Assembly (NCBI GenBank): GCA_023667245.1
Contig: JAMPAL010000011.1
Span: 1 to 39,101 of the forward strand
Direction: 5' to 3'
Source of the DNA: Anaeroplasma bactoclasticum
Lineage (GTDB): Bacteria; Bacillota_I; Bacilli_A; ML615J-28; CAG-313
Length of the DNA stretch: 39,101 bases
Positions 1 through 9,829 of the stretch are shown here, one piece after another. Each line of letters opens with the position of its first letter. The stretch's first letter is position 1. The position numbers were made by a program, and so were the translations under genes. Below the pieces are notes generated by a model. That model was not told the origin of the DNA. It did not search any database and saw nothing but the letters and a program-made list of their open reading frames with translations.

Positions 1-489
1 ATCACATCCATGAATACGATTATCAAAAAGAAGATGTTCTTTACCACACTTTGAACATTTTACTTTAATAATAGTGGTATAATCAATAGGATTTATTTGA
101 TTGATTTCTTTTTGATCCAAAGGGAATTCTCCATAATTTAATTTAAAATAACGAACTATTCTTTCTTTATCAATTTCCTTGTCAAATTTTCTATTTTCAG
201 TTCCTCTTTCATTATATATAAATATTTCTCTATATCCTAATTCAGGATATTCATAGAAAACAGCACGATTAGGGGCTTCAATCAATGGATAATATTCAGT
301 CCACCACCATTTTTCCGATGCTTTAATTAATTTTTTCTGTTCATTTGTTAACACAGTTTTTTTTGATATATTCTTTAAAAAAACAAAATCATCACAACCA
401 CATTGACAGCATATATGCATTGTTAAGCTTTCATTTTTTTCTTTTATTTTAGTTGCTATTTTTTTTAAATGTTGAGGAATTGGTATCAT
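1..489 (-). CDS. Partial zinc-ribbon-like hypothetical protein (runs off left edge)
   Basis: The reading frame opens with ATG at 489 behind a purine-rich AGAAAGGAAA site and stays open to base 1, so the C-terminus is missing; 163 codons are visible. The protein has a CCQCGC cluster near residue 28 and a CSKCGK cluster near residue 150, which together could form a split zinc ribbon. Between them is a charged, aromatic-rich stretch (WWWTEYYP). No signal peptide or membrane segment is seen. I do not recognise the family. It is the last of three small genes downstream of an RHS toxin locus on the same strand, so an orphan immunity role is possible from context only. Confidence 0.7.
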   Translation of the reverse strand, partial: MIPIPQHLKKIATKIKEKNESLTMHICCQCGCDDFVFLKNISKKTVLTNEQKKLIKASEKWWWTEYYPLIEAPNRAVFYEYPELGYREIFIYNERGTENRKFDKEIDKERIVRYFKLNYGEFPLDQKEINQINPIDYTTIIKVKCSKCGKEHLLFDNRIHGCD

Positions 490-547
490 ATATTTATTTC
501 CTTTCTAGCATATTCTAAATGTCTAAATCTATTCTCTAAATTGGAGT

Positions 548-913
548 TTATCTATTTTCATTATATATAAAGAACGGTCCATTCTTTGCATCATCATCTT
601 CATGAGAACAAACATAAGACCAACTCCAGTCTTTACTGACTATAAATAGTTCTGGAATGATACCCTCTCCATTAGATATTTCTTCATCATAATATTTAAC
701 ATCATATTCTTGAGTTTCATCATCAAACCACATTTCTATACATAGTGCACCTTTTCTATCCATTTCAAAAAATTTTTTTTTTGCGTTAATACCAGACAAA
801 AATTTTTCTTTGGGTTTTAAAAAGAAAGCTTCCCACAAATAATTATAATCTTCATTTTTTAATTCTTTTCCAAATATATCAATCCATTTTTCTATAAAAT
901 CTGTTTTTTTCAT
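548..913 (-). CDS. Small acidic protein, resembles DUF4275; possible orphan immunity protein
   Basis: This is a 121-residue soluble protein with no signal or membrane segment. Its C-terminal third reads FIVSKDWSWSYVCSHEDD followed by GPFF. From memory this resembles the end of small Firmicutes DUF4275 proteins (W-x-Y-V-x-x-H-E, then GP-[FY]-F); the match is unverified. The start is the ATG at 913, with only a weak GGTGG ribosome binding site. It is separated from the partial gene at 1-489 by 58 bases and from the gene at 1099 by a terminator. Its place downstream of RHS tips suggests an immunity or orphan-immunity function, which is inference. Confidence 0.65.
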   Translation of the reverse strand: MKKTDFIEKWIDIFGKELKNEDYNYLWEAFFLKPKEKFLSGINAKKKFFEMDRKGALCIEMWFDDETQEYDVKYYDEEISNGEGIIPELFIVSKDWSWSYVCSHEDDDAKNGPFFIYNENR

Positions 914-994
914 GTTTCAGACCACCCACAAATTACAATTTATCTTTCTTTTATTATATCATTTTAATAAAAAATAATCTAACAATATAAGTAA

Positions 995-1016
995 AATAGT
1001 CCTAAAAAGGACTATT
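995..1016 (-). terminator. Intrinsic terminator after the 1099-1668 gene
   Basis: AATAGTCC and GGACTATT form a perfect 8-bp stem around a 6-base loop. On the minus strand it is followed by TTTTAC. It lies about 80 bases past the stop of the 189-residue gene. The reverse orientation also has an AT-rich tail but no gene to terminate. Confidence 0.55.
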
Positions 1017-1098
1017 AATAGCAAGCTTATATAGTTTTTATTAAAGCACTTAGGAAAGTGTCTAAATTCTATGTTTTATTATTTATTTAATAAATTAA

Positions 1099-1668
1099 TT
1101 ATTTTTTTGATTTGTTGTCAAATATAAACCAAGCAATTATTGAGAATATTATAATAATACCAAACCATACGCCTAATTTTAAATCTTTTTTTATTAAATA
1201 TGAGCATAGTGATATAATACCAAGAATTATCCATGGAATTATCAAAGAGACAACGGATAAGACACTATATAATTTCTTTTTATTTTTTTTAAAATTAATA
1301 GACTTATTTAATCTTTCGTCTTGTTCAATAAGATCGATAAATTCTTTAATAAAAATATCAACAGCAAACTCATCATTATATTGCGTTTTTACTATGCATT
1401 GTTCTAATTCTTCAGGGGTGCTCTTAGAATCATATTTACAATACTCATAATAACTATCTTTAAAATCAAAAATAACAAACAAGTTATAATATTTGAAATA
1501 TATCTGAATGGAATTTTCCTTTTTTATAGAAGGATAAATTTCTATATCTGTTGCATTATTATCAATTAACATTTTTTTTAGTTTTCCACTTAAGTAAAAT
1601 AATAGTATTTTGTCTAAAAAAGTATAATTATGTTTATTTGATAAGTATTTAATAACTTTTTTATTCAT
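1099..1668 (-). CDS. Hypothetical protein with two C-terminal membrane helices; candidate immunity protein of the decayed RHS tip
   Basis: The protein has 189 residues. The start at 1668 has a clear GGAGGGATAAAATG ribosome binding site. Residues 1-130 are soluble and charged. Residues 133-185 form two hydrophobic helices (SVLSVVSLIIPWIILGII, then LGVWFGIIIIFSIIAWFIF) ending in a lysine-rich tail. It begins 26 bases after the stop of the RHS tip at 1695-2282. This is the usual place for a cognate immunity gene, and a membrane-anchored immunity protein would suit a membrane-active tip. I do not recognise the family, so the immunity role is inference. Confidence 0.65.
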   Translation of the reverse strand: MNKKVIKYLSNKHNYTFLDKILLFYLSGKLKKMLIDNNATDIEIYPSIKKENSIQIYFKYYNLFVIFDFKDSYYEYCKYDSKSTPEELEQCIVKTQYNDEFAVDIFIKEFIDLIEQDERLNKSINFKKNKKKLYSVLSVVSLIIPWIILGIISLCSYLIKKDLKLGVWFGIIIIFSIIAWFIFDNKSKK

Positions 1669-1694
1669 TTTATCCCTCCAATAAATTTAGGAAA

Positions 1695-2546
1695 CTATTG
1701 ATGATAATCAAAAACTTCTCTTATCAACCATTCAAATCCCATACTAAGTAATACCACACCACCAACTACAACTATACCGGGCATAGCAAACCCAGCAGCA
1801 ACAACTCCTGCAGTTATTAATGACATTGTGCCAGCAGCAAGATAATATGAACCCACACCGATTGCGGTATCAATGCCTGTATCAATCCACATGTCAACAT
1901 CTTTATAATCCCAATTGTTTTCATACAAATTAAATATAGCATTAACACCAAAATTCAATCCTACAGTTCCAAACACAGATTTAGCAATTGCACCAAATCC
2001 TGCTTTAGCATCACCAGTTAAAATTTGCTTAAACGATCCTTGTGCTATAGTACCAAAATTTGATGAATATGAGTTAGATTGTCCAAACCAACGCCATGTT
2101 TTTTCCATAATTGGGTGCATATATCTAGTATTAGTAGCATAAGCAAATTGTGTATGAATACCTTTTGCATTCAAATATTTTATACCTAAAATAATATCTG
2201 GAACAGCACCTACTAAAGTCTGCATCCATCCTGGAACTGATGTATTACCAATAGAACCACCTAGTGATAATGAACTAACCATTCCTCCACTAGCAGTTCC
2301 ACCAACACCAGAACTACTATAAGCAATACCGATTGGATTGTTATTCGCATAAATATATAAGTTAAGTCCATTAATAATAGATGTATTTAAACTTGATACA
2401 TCTGCTGGTTGAATAAATCTTCCAAGTTCAGGGCTGTAATAGCGAGAGGTTACATAAAAGAGATTAGTTTCTACATCATAATAGTATCCTTTATATCTAA
2501 ATGGATTATGGTATAATACACATCTATCTATATCATTCGATATTGA
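1695..2546 (-). pseudogene. Broken RHS core fragment plus intact hydrophobic C-terminal tip
   Basis: From 2546 to the stop at 1695 the frame is open for 283 residues. It starts with the RHS core NPFRYKGYYYDVETNLFY, SRYYSPELGRFIQPAD and LNLYIYANNNPIG, then passes into a tip of about 195 residues (annotated alone it would start at ATG 2282). An in-frame TGA at 2547-2549 cuts it off. The same RHS frame (DPLGNISKVMYRGKMIGEY, then YDGWGN) continues upstream of that stop. The tip carries glycine-rich hydrophobic helices (TAGVVAAGFAMPGIVVVGG), and I recall similar tips ending other Firmicutes RHS proteins. No start codon or ribosome binding site precedes the core. This is a silent remnant, or an orphan tip available for recombination. 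Confidence 0.75.
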
Positions 2547-2596
2547 TCACTCTTTTACTTCACAGTTTCCCCATCCATCATAGATATATTCTCCTA

Positions 2597-2890
2597 TCAT
2601 TTTTCCACGATACATGACTTTAGAGATATTCCCAAGTGGATCCTTGATGAGATTAAAGTATGCTGAACCATAAAATGATGATCATACATAGGAATTCCAT
2701 AATAATAATCGTACAGACTTGTGCTACATCTTATCGCAATTCTATATTCATTAGATTTTATATTAGAATTATAGTTACCTATTATTCTTCCGAATCTTCC
2801 CATATTCTTTAAGTTAGAAATAACACGTTCAGCAATTAAATTAATATCATTAAATATAAGTAATTTATCGGATTTATCATTATTGCCAGA
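2597..2890 (-). pseudogene. Fragment joined out of frame to the RHS remnant (possible older toxin tip)
   Basis: The frame is open from 2890 to 2597. It gives IAERVISNLKNMGRFGRIIG, then a segment ending YDYYYGIPMYDHHFM. Around 2670-2680 the RHS-like frame (FYGSAYFNLIKDPLGNIS) is entered with a shift, so the piece cannot read into the RHS core at 2546. A TAA at 2891-2893 closes the frame on the other side, and there is no convincing start. It could be a frameshifted part of the RHS core or a remnant of a separate tip. The interval 2891-3012 holds nothing else I can identify. Confidence 0.5.
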
Positions 2891-3012
2891 TTAGCAAGTG
2901 CTGATTTTCTTTTTAATTTAAATTCTAACAATTAAGACATATAGTCAAACTTATTCATTATACAATAGATGCTTGGTAATAAATATTATATTTTTAATTA
3001 TATATTGTATTA

Positions 3013-3720
3013 TCAAATATTTTGAATATTGTTAATAATTTTTTCAGCAATCATATAGCAATCCTGTAATGAATAATTAAATGTTTCTCCAAAATTCATT
3101 TTAAATACATTATGTATTATCTTAGATAATTCATTTACATCATTTACATATTTATTAGAAATTTCAAATGTCTCATAATTATATTCATCCATAGGCGTAT
3201 GTATCAATACTTTTATTGGATTCCACTCATTAATTATTTGAGAAATTTTAAAAATTTTTATAGGATTATAATTAGAGTTTTTTATATTTATAATTAAATC
3301 ATAGAAAAAATCTGAATTTTCTGAATTTTCGATTATAATATCGATATTTTCACTTTTTTCTAAAATATTGTATATTTCTAGATCATTAAATTTATCAATT
3401 TGAAAATACTCTTTTTTTATGAAGTATAAAAACTTTTTTTCTATTGTAAAACAAGGCCAATCATCTAATATTATGTTTAATTCACATTCATTATTTAATA
3501 AAACAAATAATTCTGGCAATTTACTTTTAATTTTTCTTTTATCAAAATATAAAAAATTAAAATTTCCATAATTTTTCTTAACAGACTTATACGTATATAT
3601 TGGAGATATTAATCTAAAAATTATGACATAATCATTTACTTTTGTAAAAGTCTCCAATATTTGAGTGAAATTTTCAATTTCTTCTTCCTTTGATAATAAT
3701 AGATTATATTCATTAGTCAT
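3013..3720 (-). CDS. Probable immunity protein for the RHS toxin
   Basis: I place the start at ATG 3720 (MTNEYNLLLSKEEE), giving 235 residues. This ATG overlaps the RHS stop as TAATG and has GGGGGAAAAAGAAAT upstream; the ATG at 3774 lies inside the RHS gene and has no such site. The protein is soluble, very rich in I, N, K and E, with several aromatic blocks (DDWPCFTIEKKFLYF) and no membrane segment or known motif. I do not recognise the family. Translational coupling to the last codons of a polymorphic toxin is the standard layout for a cognate immunity gene. The function is inferred from position. Confidence 0.75.
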   Translation of the reverse strand: MTNEYNLLLSKEEEIENFTQILETFTKVNDYVIIFRLISPIYTYKSVKKNYGNFNFLYFDKRKIKSKLPELFVLLNNECELNIILDDWPCFTIEKKFLYFIKKEYFQIDKFNDLEIYNILEKSENIDIIIENSENSDFFYDLIINIKNSNYNPIKIFKISQIINEWNPIKVLIHTPMDEYNYETFEISNKYVNDVNELSKIIHNVFKMNFGETFNYSLQDCYMIAEKIINNIQNI

Positions 3721-6700
3721 TATTTCTTTTTCCCCCATGTTAGTGGATTCACGTATAGCAATGGATATTTCCACAAAGGTCTTTGTGTTTTGCCTATTTT
3801 TACTTCAACTTGAATATGGAAAAACCATTCTCCAGTTTTAGGATGAGGAGCATGTAACATTATTATTAAAGTATCGCTTATATTTATACCGAATATATTT
3901 CCATCTAAATTTGGTCCAAATCCTTTAATTGAGAATTTCTTTTTTTCAATTTTATTAATAGCATTCAACAATTTTTTTGAATTTTTGGCTAAAAATTTAG
4001 GACCTAATGCAGCGCCAATTATTCCACCCAATCCTGCAAAAGCCGCTGTCACAATTGCAGTGGTCTTATTGTCTAGTGCCAAAATTCGACATGTTATAAA
4101 AGCCAATGTCCCAAAAACTGCCGCGGATGCAACTCCACATACGACACGCTCTAACCATGTTCCATTATAATCTACATTATTAACAGGATTATTCTCACAA
4201 TAGCTAAATAAATTATAACTTAGTGCTGTACCACTTGCTCCAAGATAGCTTATATCATCCATAGTGATAAATCGTTTTACTAATGCATCATAATATCTTG
4301 AGTTTAAATAATACCAACCAGTTTCATCATCTTGATAATAACTTCTGTATCTAAACGGATTAATACTTGATAGATTGATTCCAGATATATCTATTACATC
4401 AATTATACTACCATATCCATCATAGTAATATTTTACCACAATGTTTCCACTTGCATCAACTATTCCGATTACATCATTTTGAAGATTCTTTAAATATAAG
4501 TATTTCGTACCATTGTAAGTAAAACCTACAATATTATCATTAGAATCATAATAGTAATATAATTCATCTGTATCCCTACCATCTATTATTTCACCTATTA
4601 TTTTGTTTCCTTCTAATATATATGATGTAGTTTTACATCCATTAGGTGATAATACTTCTTTGTATGTTCTTATGCCATTTGCATTATATGAGTAATATAT
4701 TGTAGAATTACCTTTTGTAATACTAGTGATTTTATCCATATAATATGTTATATTCCATCCTAAATAAGAATCTGGAAGTCCTATACTTGAATAAGTCATA
4801 TTATAGGTTACACCATTTATTGTTGCTGCTACTAATTCATTATTTATATTATAAGTAAATTCACCTGTGTTTATAGTTTCACTTGTTGTTTGATTTTGCA
4901 AGTAATACCCTACTATATTTCCCCTTACATCATATCCACATTCATACATGTAATTGCAGTTATTGGCATATACCAATTGAGCGTTTAATTGATTAAACTC
5001 ATCATAGTAGTTTTCTTCACTATATACTAAGACACTATTCGTATATCCTTTAATTTTAGTGATGTTATTGGTATAATCATCATATTCATAGATATACCTT
5101 ATGATTTCATTGCTGCTATTTATATATGTTACTTCTTTAATACGACCAGTATAAAGCGTTTCATTACTAGTTGTAGTTATTGTTTCATTTGTGTAATTTA
5201 CATCTATTTGATTATTGTTAATATAATAACTTACTACGTTTAGATTTTTAAATGAATCACTTGCATAAGTATATCCTATACTAAACTTATTTGAAATATT
5301 TTCAGAAGAAAGTATTGAATCATTATATGTGTAACTATTTGTTCCTAAAATATTGGTTTTAGAAACTAAGTTACTATCTTCGTCATATGTATATGTTATA
5401 TTTCTTCCATTTGTTGCGTTTACATTTATAAGCCTATTTTGATAGTCATAGTTATAATAATATGTTATGTTTTCTAATGTATCAGTATATGATGCTATCT
5501 CGCCATAATCATTATAAATATACGATAAAACTAAGGTATTATTATAATAAACTTCTTTGATATTTCCATCTTCATAATATGTAAAACTAATCGTTCCATA
5601 ACTATAAGTACTTGATTCAAGTTCACCTATATATGGATTATTGCTATTTTCATTTTTATAATTATTTGTTACTATTTCATTGTTATTTATCTTGATAGTT
5701 TTAATATCACCATAATTATTGTATGTAAAATAATATGTTACTACACCACTTGTTATTGATGTAATATTACCATATATATCATAAGTATAGGTAATATTAC
5801 GTCTACCATAATTTACACCGCTTGTTGTTGTTAAGACATTACCGAAGGCATCGTATGTATACTCTTCTTTGTATCCATCGCCTCTTGTTATTTCTTTTAC
5901 TAAACCACTTACTATGTCATATACATAACTTGTAGTATTTCCAAAAATATCAGTTGATGATACAGGGAATAATCCATTACTTGAATACACAGTACTTCCA
6001 TAACTATACGAGTTATCTGAATCAGTTGTATCAACAGTTGTATTTATAACATTTCCATATTCATCATATTCAAAATGATTGGTTACATTTTCTTTTTCAA
6101 TTAAATTAATAGAATTATCATCATTATATTCTATGTTAGTTGTGGATTCATTTGAAATAATAGTTGTTAGATTGTTATTTTCATCATATTCATAGCTAGT
6201 TAATTCACTAGTTACTTCATTATGTTTTTCACTAACCATTCCTTCATCAGTATAACTAACATTAATTCCATATCCTTCTTTAAATACACCTAAGTTATCA
6301 ACATATGCATAACTTGATGGAGATTCATTTTCTACTTTAAATGTAATTGATGAATAATTATATCTTGCTTGTATCTTATTCATCATATATCTTGCGTTAA
6401 GCGTGGCATCATCAAAAATAAAACTTACTGTATCACTTGAGATATTATTTTCTGTATCAATAATATAATTTATGGTAAGTGATATTTTAACACACCCTGT
6501 ATAGTTTTCATAAAGCGCATAACCACCAAATACAAATGTATCATCTTTTAGACCTATAGTATTAATTGTCTGAGAAACATAACCGTTATTTCCAAGTAAT
6601 AAGTTTTTATTACCTACAAAGTCATCAAACTTATCTTGTTTATTAGTTACTATTACTCCATCATAATTCCATGCGTTATTCGGAAACTCATATCCTACCA

Positions 6701-9674
6701 CACTAGTTGTTTTTTCAAATGAAGAGTTTCCTAATAAGTTATATCTTGTATCTACATAATTAGTGTTAATTTGAATTTGATCAAAATAAGCGTGACCTGT
6801 TGATTCATTTACTAAATATAACTTAGCACTACCTGTATAGTTTGATGTGAATTTATATTCAAATCTTACAAAATCTGTTGTTGATTTGATATTTCCACTA
6901 CTACTTATATTACTAAATGTTCCGCTAATTGGAGTTACATTGATATACGCACCTATTCCGCTATTCTTGTTTTTTATATATCCACTTACAATATATTCTT
7001 TACCTTGTTCAACATTTATCTCTTGATATACTTTAGAAAGACCACTGCCTTTTTTTAAGTCTAAAACTTTCGAACCATATAAATATGTATTTGTTTCTAC
7101 TATCGCACTTGAACTTCCCGTAACATCTTTTGTCCAACCATAAATATCACTTTCACTAAGTATTTCAAAGCCATGATTAACAATAGGGTTAATAGTATTC
7201 TTGAACTTATTTGAACTAACCTTTAGTTTATGATTTAAATCATAATTAGGACTTGTAATCGTATTTCCTGATTCATCATAATAAATATCATTATACTTAT
7301 AAAATGTTGTATAACCATTTGAATCGGTTACTGAATTTGTATGATAATATTTATCAAATGTATATGATACTTTTTTATTACTTGAATCCGTAATCGTTGT
7401 TCTTTTACCATTTGTATCATAATCAAAAGTTAAGTATGAGCCATTTGAAAAACTACTTGAATATATTTCTATAGTATGTACTCTATTTCTTAAATCATAT
7501 TCAAATATATATCCTCTATTATTTACACTTATTCTACTTATAAATTTATCATAATCAATAATAGTATTTATTGTTTTAGAATCATTATTTGAAGATATAG
7601 CTTTAGAAATTTCTATTAATTTATCACCACTATATGTATAACTAATACTAGTTATAAGCCCATAAATATTTGACTCATTATATTTATAATAATTAACGCT
7701 TAAGAGTCTTTCATTTGAATAATCATAATCTAAAACTATTTTATTTTGATAGTTATCTTTTACTTCTATTAAGAAATTATTTTCATCATATAACAGTTCT
7801 ACATATTTTGCATTAGCATTCCATAGACCATTTTCTCTATCATTAATATTTTGATATACTTTTATTAAATATCCATTTCCATCATAAATTTTTAAATTAC
7901 CACTTGATGTTTCTATTTCATAACCTAATAGTTCATTATTTTCGATTCTTTTAGTAAGTTTATCTAAACTACCATCATTTGCGGTAAACTCTAAGTTAGT
8001 TGAATCTATTGCGCTAAACAAAACGCATCTTCCATCACCAAGTGTTAACTCAAGTCTTCCATTATAATAAAAGGTTGAAATTCTTTCATTATAGTTAATA
8101 CTAAACCCTTTTCCATATAAACTTTCCTCATTCATGCGATTTACATTATATACATGTGTTAGATTAAGTAAATTATCACTTATGTCACTATATAAATACG
8201 TTAAATTACCACTATTATGTGCAATATAACCAGTACTATTATCACCTAAATTAAATGATTCATAAGTATAATAGTTAGCCAGCCCTGCTTCATCCATATA
8301 ACCTAAAGTAATAACAGGCTTTGACCCAGTTAAATCTCCACCTAATGAATATGTAATACTAGTATTATCACTTCCATCAATAGTAAGTTCAAACGTAAAA
8401 TATAAATCACTACTAGCAAGATCATTAATCTCGCTATTTATTACATTACAAACATCAAACTTATGATCAAAAGCTATTTTATTATGGAATATATCACTTG
8501 CAACTATTTCTCCATCATATTTTAAATTTACAGTAGTATCATACTGACTATTCACGGAAACAGTTGGTAATGTAACATATGCATACATAAATTGATTATT
8601 AAGTAGTACATTCATTAGTGAAGTATTATAATACTGTGGTATTAAGATATTAAAATAAGCTTTAATATCATCATTTGGATTAGAGTTAATTCTATTATTA
8701 ACTGTAAACGATCCAATAGAATAATGAGTAGTAGTATTATCTAATAAATCTACTGTTGTAACACTAAACGCACCATCAATTAATCCCCCATCAATAATTC
8801 TTATTTCTGGATCAATGACAACTGGATAGCTTGCATTAATCAAATATTCATCATTTGGAGTAACTTCTATTTTATACACATCAGTACTAACTAGCGAAAT
8901 TTCAAAATCAATGTCATTTGATTTATCATTTAATGAATCATACATTACGTATTCATCCATTACAAATACTAATGCTTGATTATTATAAAATTCTAGATTA
9001 TTTCCAACTCGTTCTATTCTTAAAGGTGTTTCTATATAATATTCATACGAATAATCAGAAATATAATTATTCAATATTACATCTTCTTCAATCGAGTTTT
9101 GTGATACTTTATATTTAATTGTTTCAGTATTATTTAACTTATAACTTATTTCATCCTTCAAATTAACCGTATTTTTATTAATATTACTGAGAATTGTATC
9201 ACTAGAGTTTACATCTCTAAATATCTTTATAATATTACCTTGATAATTATATATAACCTTATTATTATCAGTAATGCTTGTTGGCAACATAACATTATAT
9301 TTATTACACGTATTTGTATAATTGTTGCCAACTAGTTTAAGCGTATTATCAATTTCTTTATATACGCCATTATCTAAATAATGTATTTCCTCAGAATAAT
9401 ATTCAAGTTCTAACGAACCATTTTCTTTTATGTATGTTTTAGAATTTGGTGTTCTTAAGGATTCGTCTTCACCAAGACGAGGAATACTTGATACATCTTG
9501 ATTATTATCAATTGTTATTTCTTCATCATATGTAGACTTAAATGCACTTGCAAAAACTGAAAAATTAATGTGGCCAGATACCATACCTACAACTAAAACA
9601 ATAATTATCATCTTAGAAAATATTGATAAATTTGTAGCATGAATTGAATAATTGTTTTTCTTACGTTTATTCAC
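3720..9674 (-). CDS. Secreted RHS/YD-repeat polymorphic toxin (WapA-like)
   Basis: The protein has 1984 residues and starts at GTG 9674 with AAAGGAT upstream. Residues 20-45 are a signal peptide (MIIIVLVVGMVSGHINFSVF, likely cut after ASA). Residues 290-470 resemble a DNRLRE-type wall/secretion domain. YD repeats follow at about 590-830 and 1180-1640 (YTYDEDSNL, YEYDENNNLTT). Two beta-sandwich-like segments sit between them (about 870-1160, opening NHGFEILSES and LLGNSSFEKTTS). The RHS core (NPFRYRSYYQDDETGWYY, SRYYDALVKRFITMDD) ends near NPVNNVDYNG. The last 146 residues form the variable tip: two hydrophobic helices, then a domain with LHAPHP and EWFFHIQVEV. The tip's activity is unknown. 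It is coupled to an immunity gene. Confidence 0.9.
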   Translation of the reverse strand: MNKRKKNNYSIHATNLSIFSKMIIIVLVVGMVSGHINFSVFASAFKSTYDEEITIDNNQDVSSIPRLGEDESLRTPNSKTYIKENGSLELEYYSEEIHYLDNGVYKEIDNTLKLVGNNYTNTCNKYNVMLPTSITDNNKVIYNYQGNIIKIFRDVNSSDTILSNINKNTVNLKDEISYKLNNTETIKYKVSQNSIEEDVILNNYISDYSYEYYIETPLRIERVGNNLEFYNNQALVFVMDEYVMYDSLNDKSNDIDFEISLVSTDVYKIEVTPNDEYLINASYPVVIDPEIRIIDGGLIDGAFSVTTVDLLDNTTTHYSIGSFTVNNRINSNPNDDIKAYFNILIPQYYNTSLMNVLLNNQFMYAYVTLPTVSVNSQYDTTVNLKYDGEIVASDIFHNKIAFDHKFDVCNVINSEINDLASSDLYFTFELTIDGSDNTSITYSLGGDLTGSKPVITLGYMDEAGLANYYTYESFNLGDNSTGYIAHNSGNLTYLYSDISDNLLNLTHVYNVNRMNEESLYGKGFSINYNERISTFYYNGRLELTLGDGRCVLFSAIDSTNLEFTANDGSLDKLTKRIENNELLGYEIETSSGNLKIYDGNGYLIKVYQNINDRENGLWNANAKYVELLYDENNFLIEVKDNYQNKIVLDYDYSNERLLSVNYYKYNESNIYGLITSISYTYSGDKLIEISKAISSNNDSKTINTIIDYDKFISRISVNNRGYIFEYDLRNRVHTIEIYSSSFSNGSYLTFDYDTNGKRTTITDSSNKKVSYTFDKYYHTNSVTDSNGYTTFYKYNDIYYDESGNTITSPNYDLNHKLKVSSNKFKNTINPIVNHGFEILSESDIYGWTKDVTGSSSAIVETNTYLYGSKVLDLKKGSGLSKVYQEINVEQGKEYIVSGYIKNKNSGIGAYINVTPISGTFSNISSSGNIKSTTDFVRFEYKFTSNYTGSAKLYLVNESTGHAYFDQIQINTNYVDTRYNLLGNSSFEKTTSVVGYEFPNNAWNYDGVIVTNKQDKFDDFVGNKNLLLGNNGYVSQTINTIGLKDDTFVFGGYALYENYTGCVKISLTINYIIDTENNISSDTVSFIFDDATLNARYMMNKIQARYNYSSITFKVENESPSSYAYVDNLGVFKEGYGINVSYTDEGMVSEKHNEVTSELTSYEYDENNNLTTIISNESTTNIEYNDDNSINLIEKENVTNHFEYDEYGNVINTTVDTTDSDNSYSYGSTVYSSNGLFPVSSTDIFGNTTSYVYDIVSGLVKEITRGDGYKEEYTYDAFGNVLTTTSGVNYGRRNITYTYDIYGNITSITSGVVTYYFTYNNYGDIKTIKINNNEIVTNNYKNENSNNPYIGELESSTYSYGTISFTYYEDGNIKEVYYNNTLVLSYIYNDYGEIASYTDTLENITYYYNYDYQNRLINVNATNGRNITYTYDEDSNLVSKTNILGTNSYTYNDSILSSENISNKFSIGYTYASDSFKNLNVVSYYINNNQIDVNYTNETITTTSNETLYTGRIKEVTYINSSNEIIRYIYEYDDYTNNITKIKGYTNSVLVYSEENYYDEFNQLNAQLVYANNCNYMYECGYDVRGNIVGYYLQNQTTSETINTGEFTYNINNELVAATINGVTYNMTYSSIGLPDSYLGWNITYYMDKITSITKGNSTIYYSYNANGIRTYKEVLSPNGCKTTSYILEGNKIIGEIIDGRDTDELYYYYDSNDNIVGFTYNGTKYLYLKNLQNDVIGIVDASGNIVVKYYYDGYGSIIDVIDISGINLSSINPFRYRSYYQDDETGWYYLNSRYYDALVKRFITMDDISYLGASGTALSYNLFSYCENNPVNNVDYNGTWLERVVCGVASAAVFGTLAFITCRILALDNKTTAIVTAAFAGLGGIIGAALGPKFLAKNSKKLLNAINKIEKKKFSIKGFGPNLDGNIFGINISDTLIIMLHAPHPKTGEWFFHIQVEVKIGKTQRPLWKYPLLYVNPLTWGKKK

Positions 9675-9707
9675 CTTTTTTATCCTTTCTTTTTATTTTA
9701 GATCATA

Positions 9708-9797
9708 CTATTCCTTGGCAATTTTAATTGATGATATCCAACGTGCTTTGCAAAAAATTTCGAGTATCACCTTATTTCTTAGGTAAAATTTCATCAT
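9708..9797 (-). CDS. 29-residue leader ORF upstream of the RHS gene
   Basis: The minus strand reads GTAGGAGGTCATAATGATG, a near-perfect ribosome binding site, then 29 codons (MMKFYLRNKVILEIFC, then a basic end) and TAG at 9708. The RHS GTG start lies 33 bases further on. The peptide is basic with a short hydrophobic core and matches nothing I know. The site is much stronger than the RHS gene's own, so translation of this ORF could control RHS translation, or it may be a small protein in its own right. The ORF is real in sequence; its role is a guess. Confidence 0.45.
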   Translation of the reverse strand: MMKFYLRNKVILEIFCKARWISSIKIAKE

Positions 9798-9829
9798 TAT
9801 GACCTCCTACTATTATATGACTTATACGC

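Noticed and set aside
2547..2549. TGA read as tryptophan (Mycoplasma-type code), which would join the RHS remnant
   Set aside because: TGA ends clear genes here, including the hydrolase and the NusG-II gene (ATGA overlaps), and no intact conserved gene has an internal TGA.
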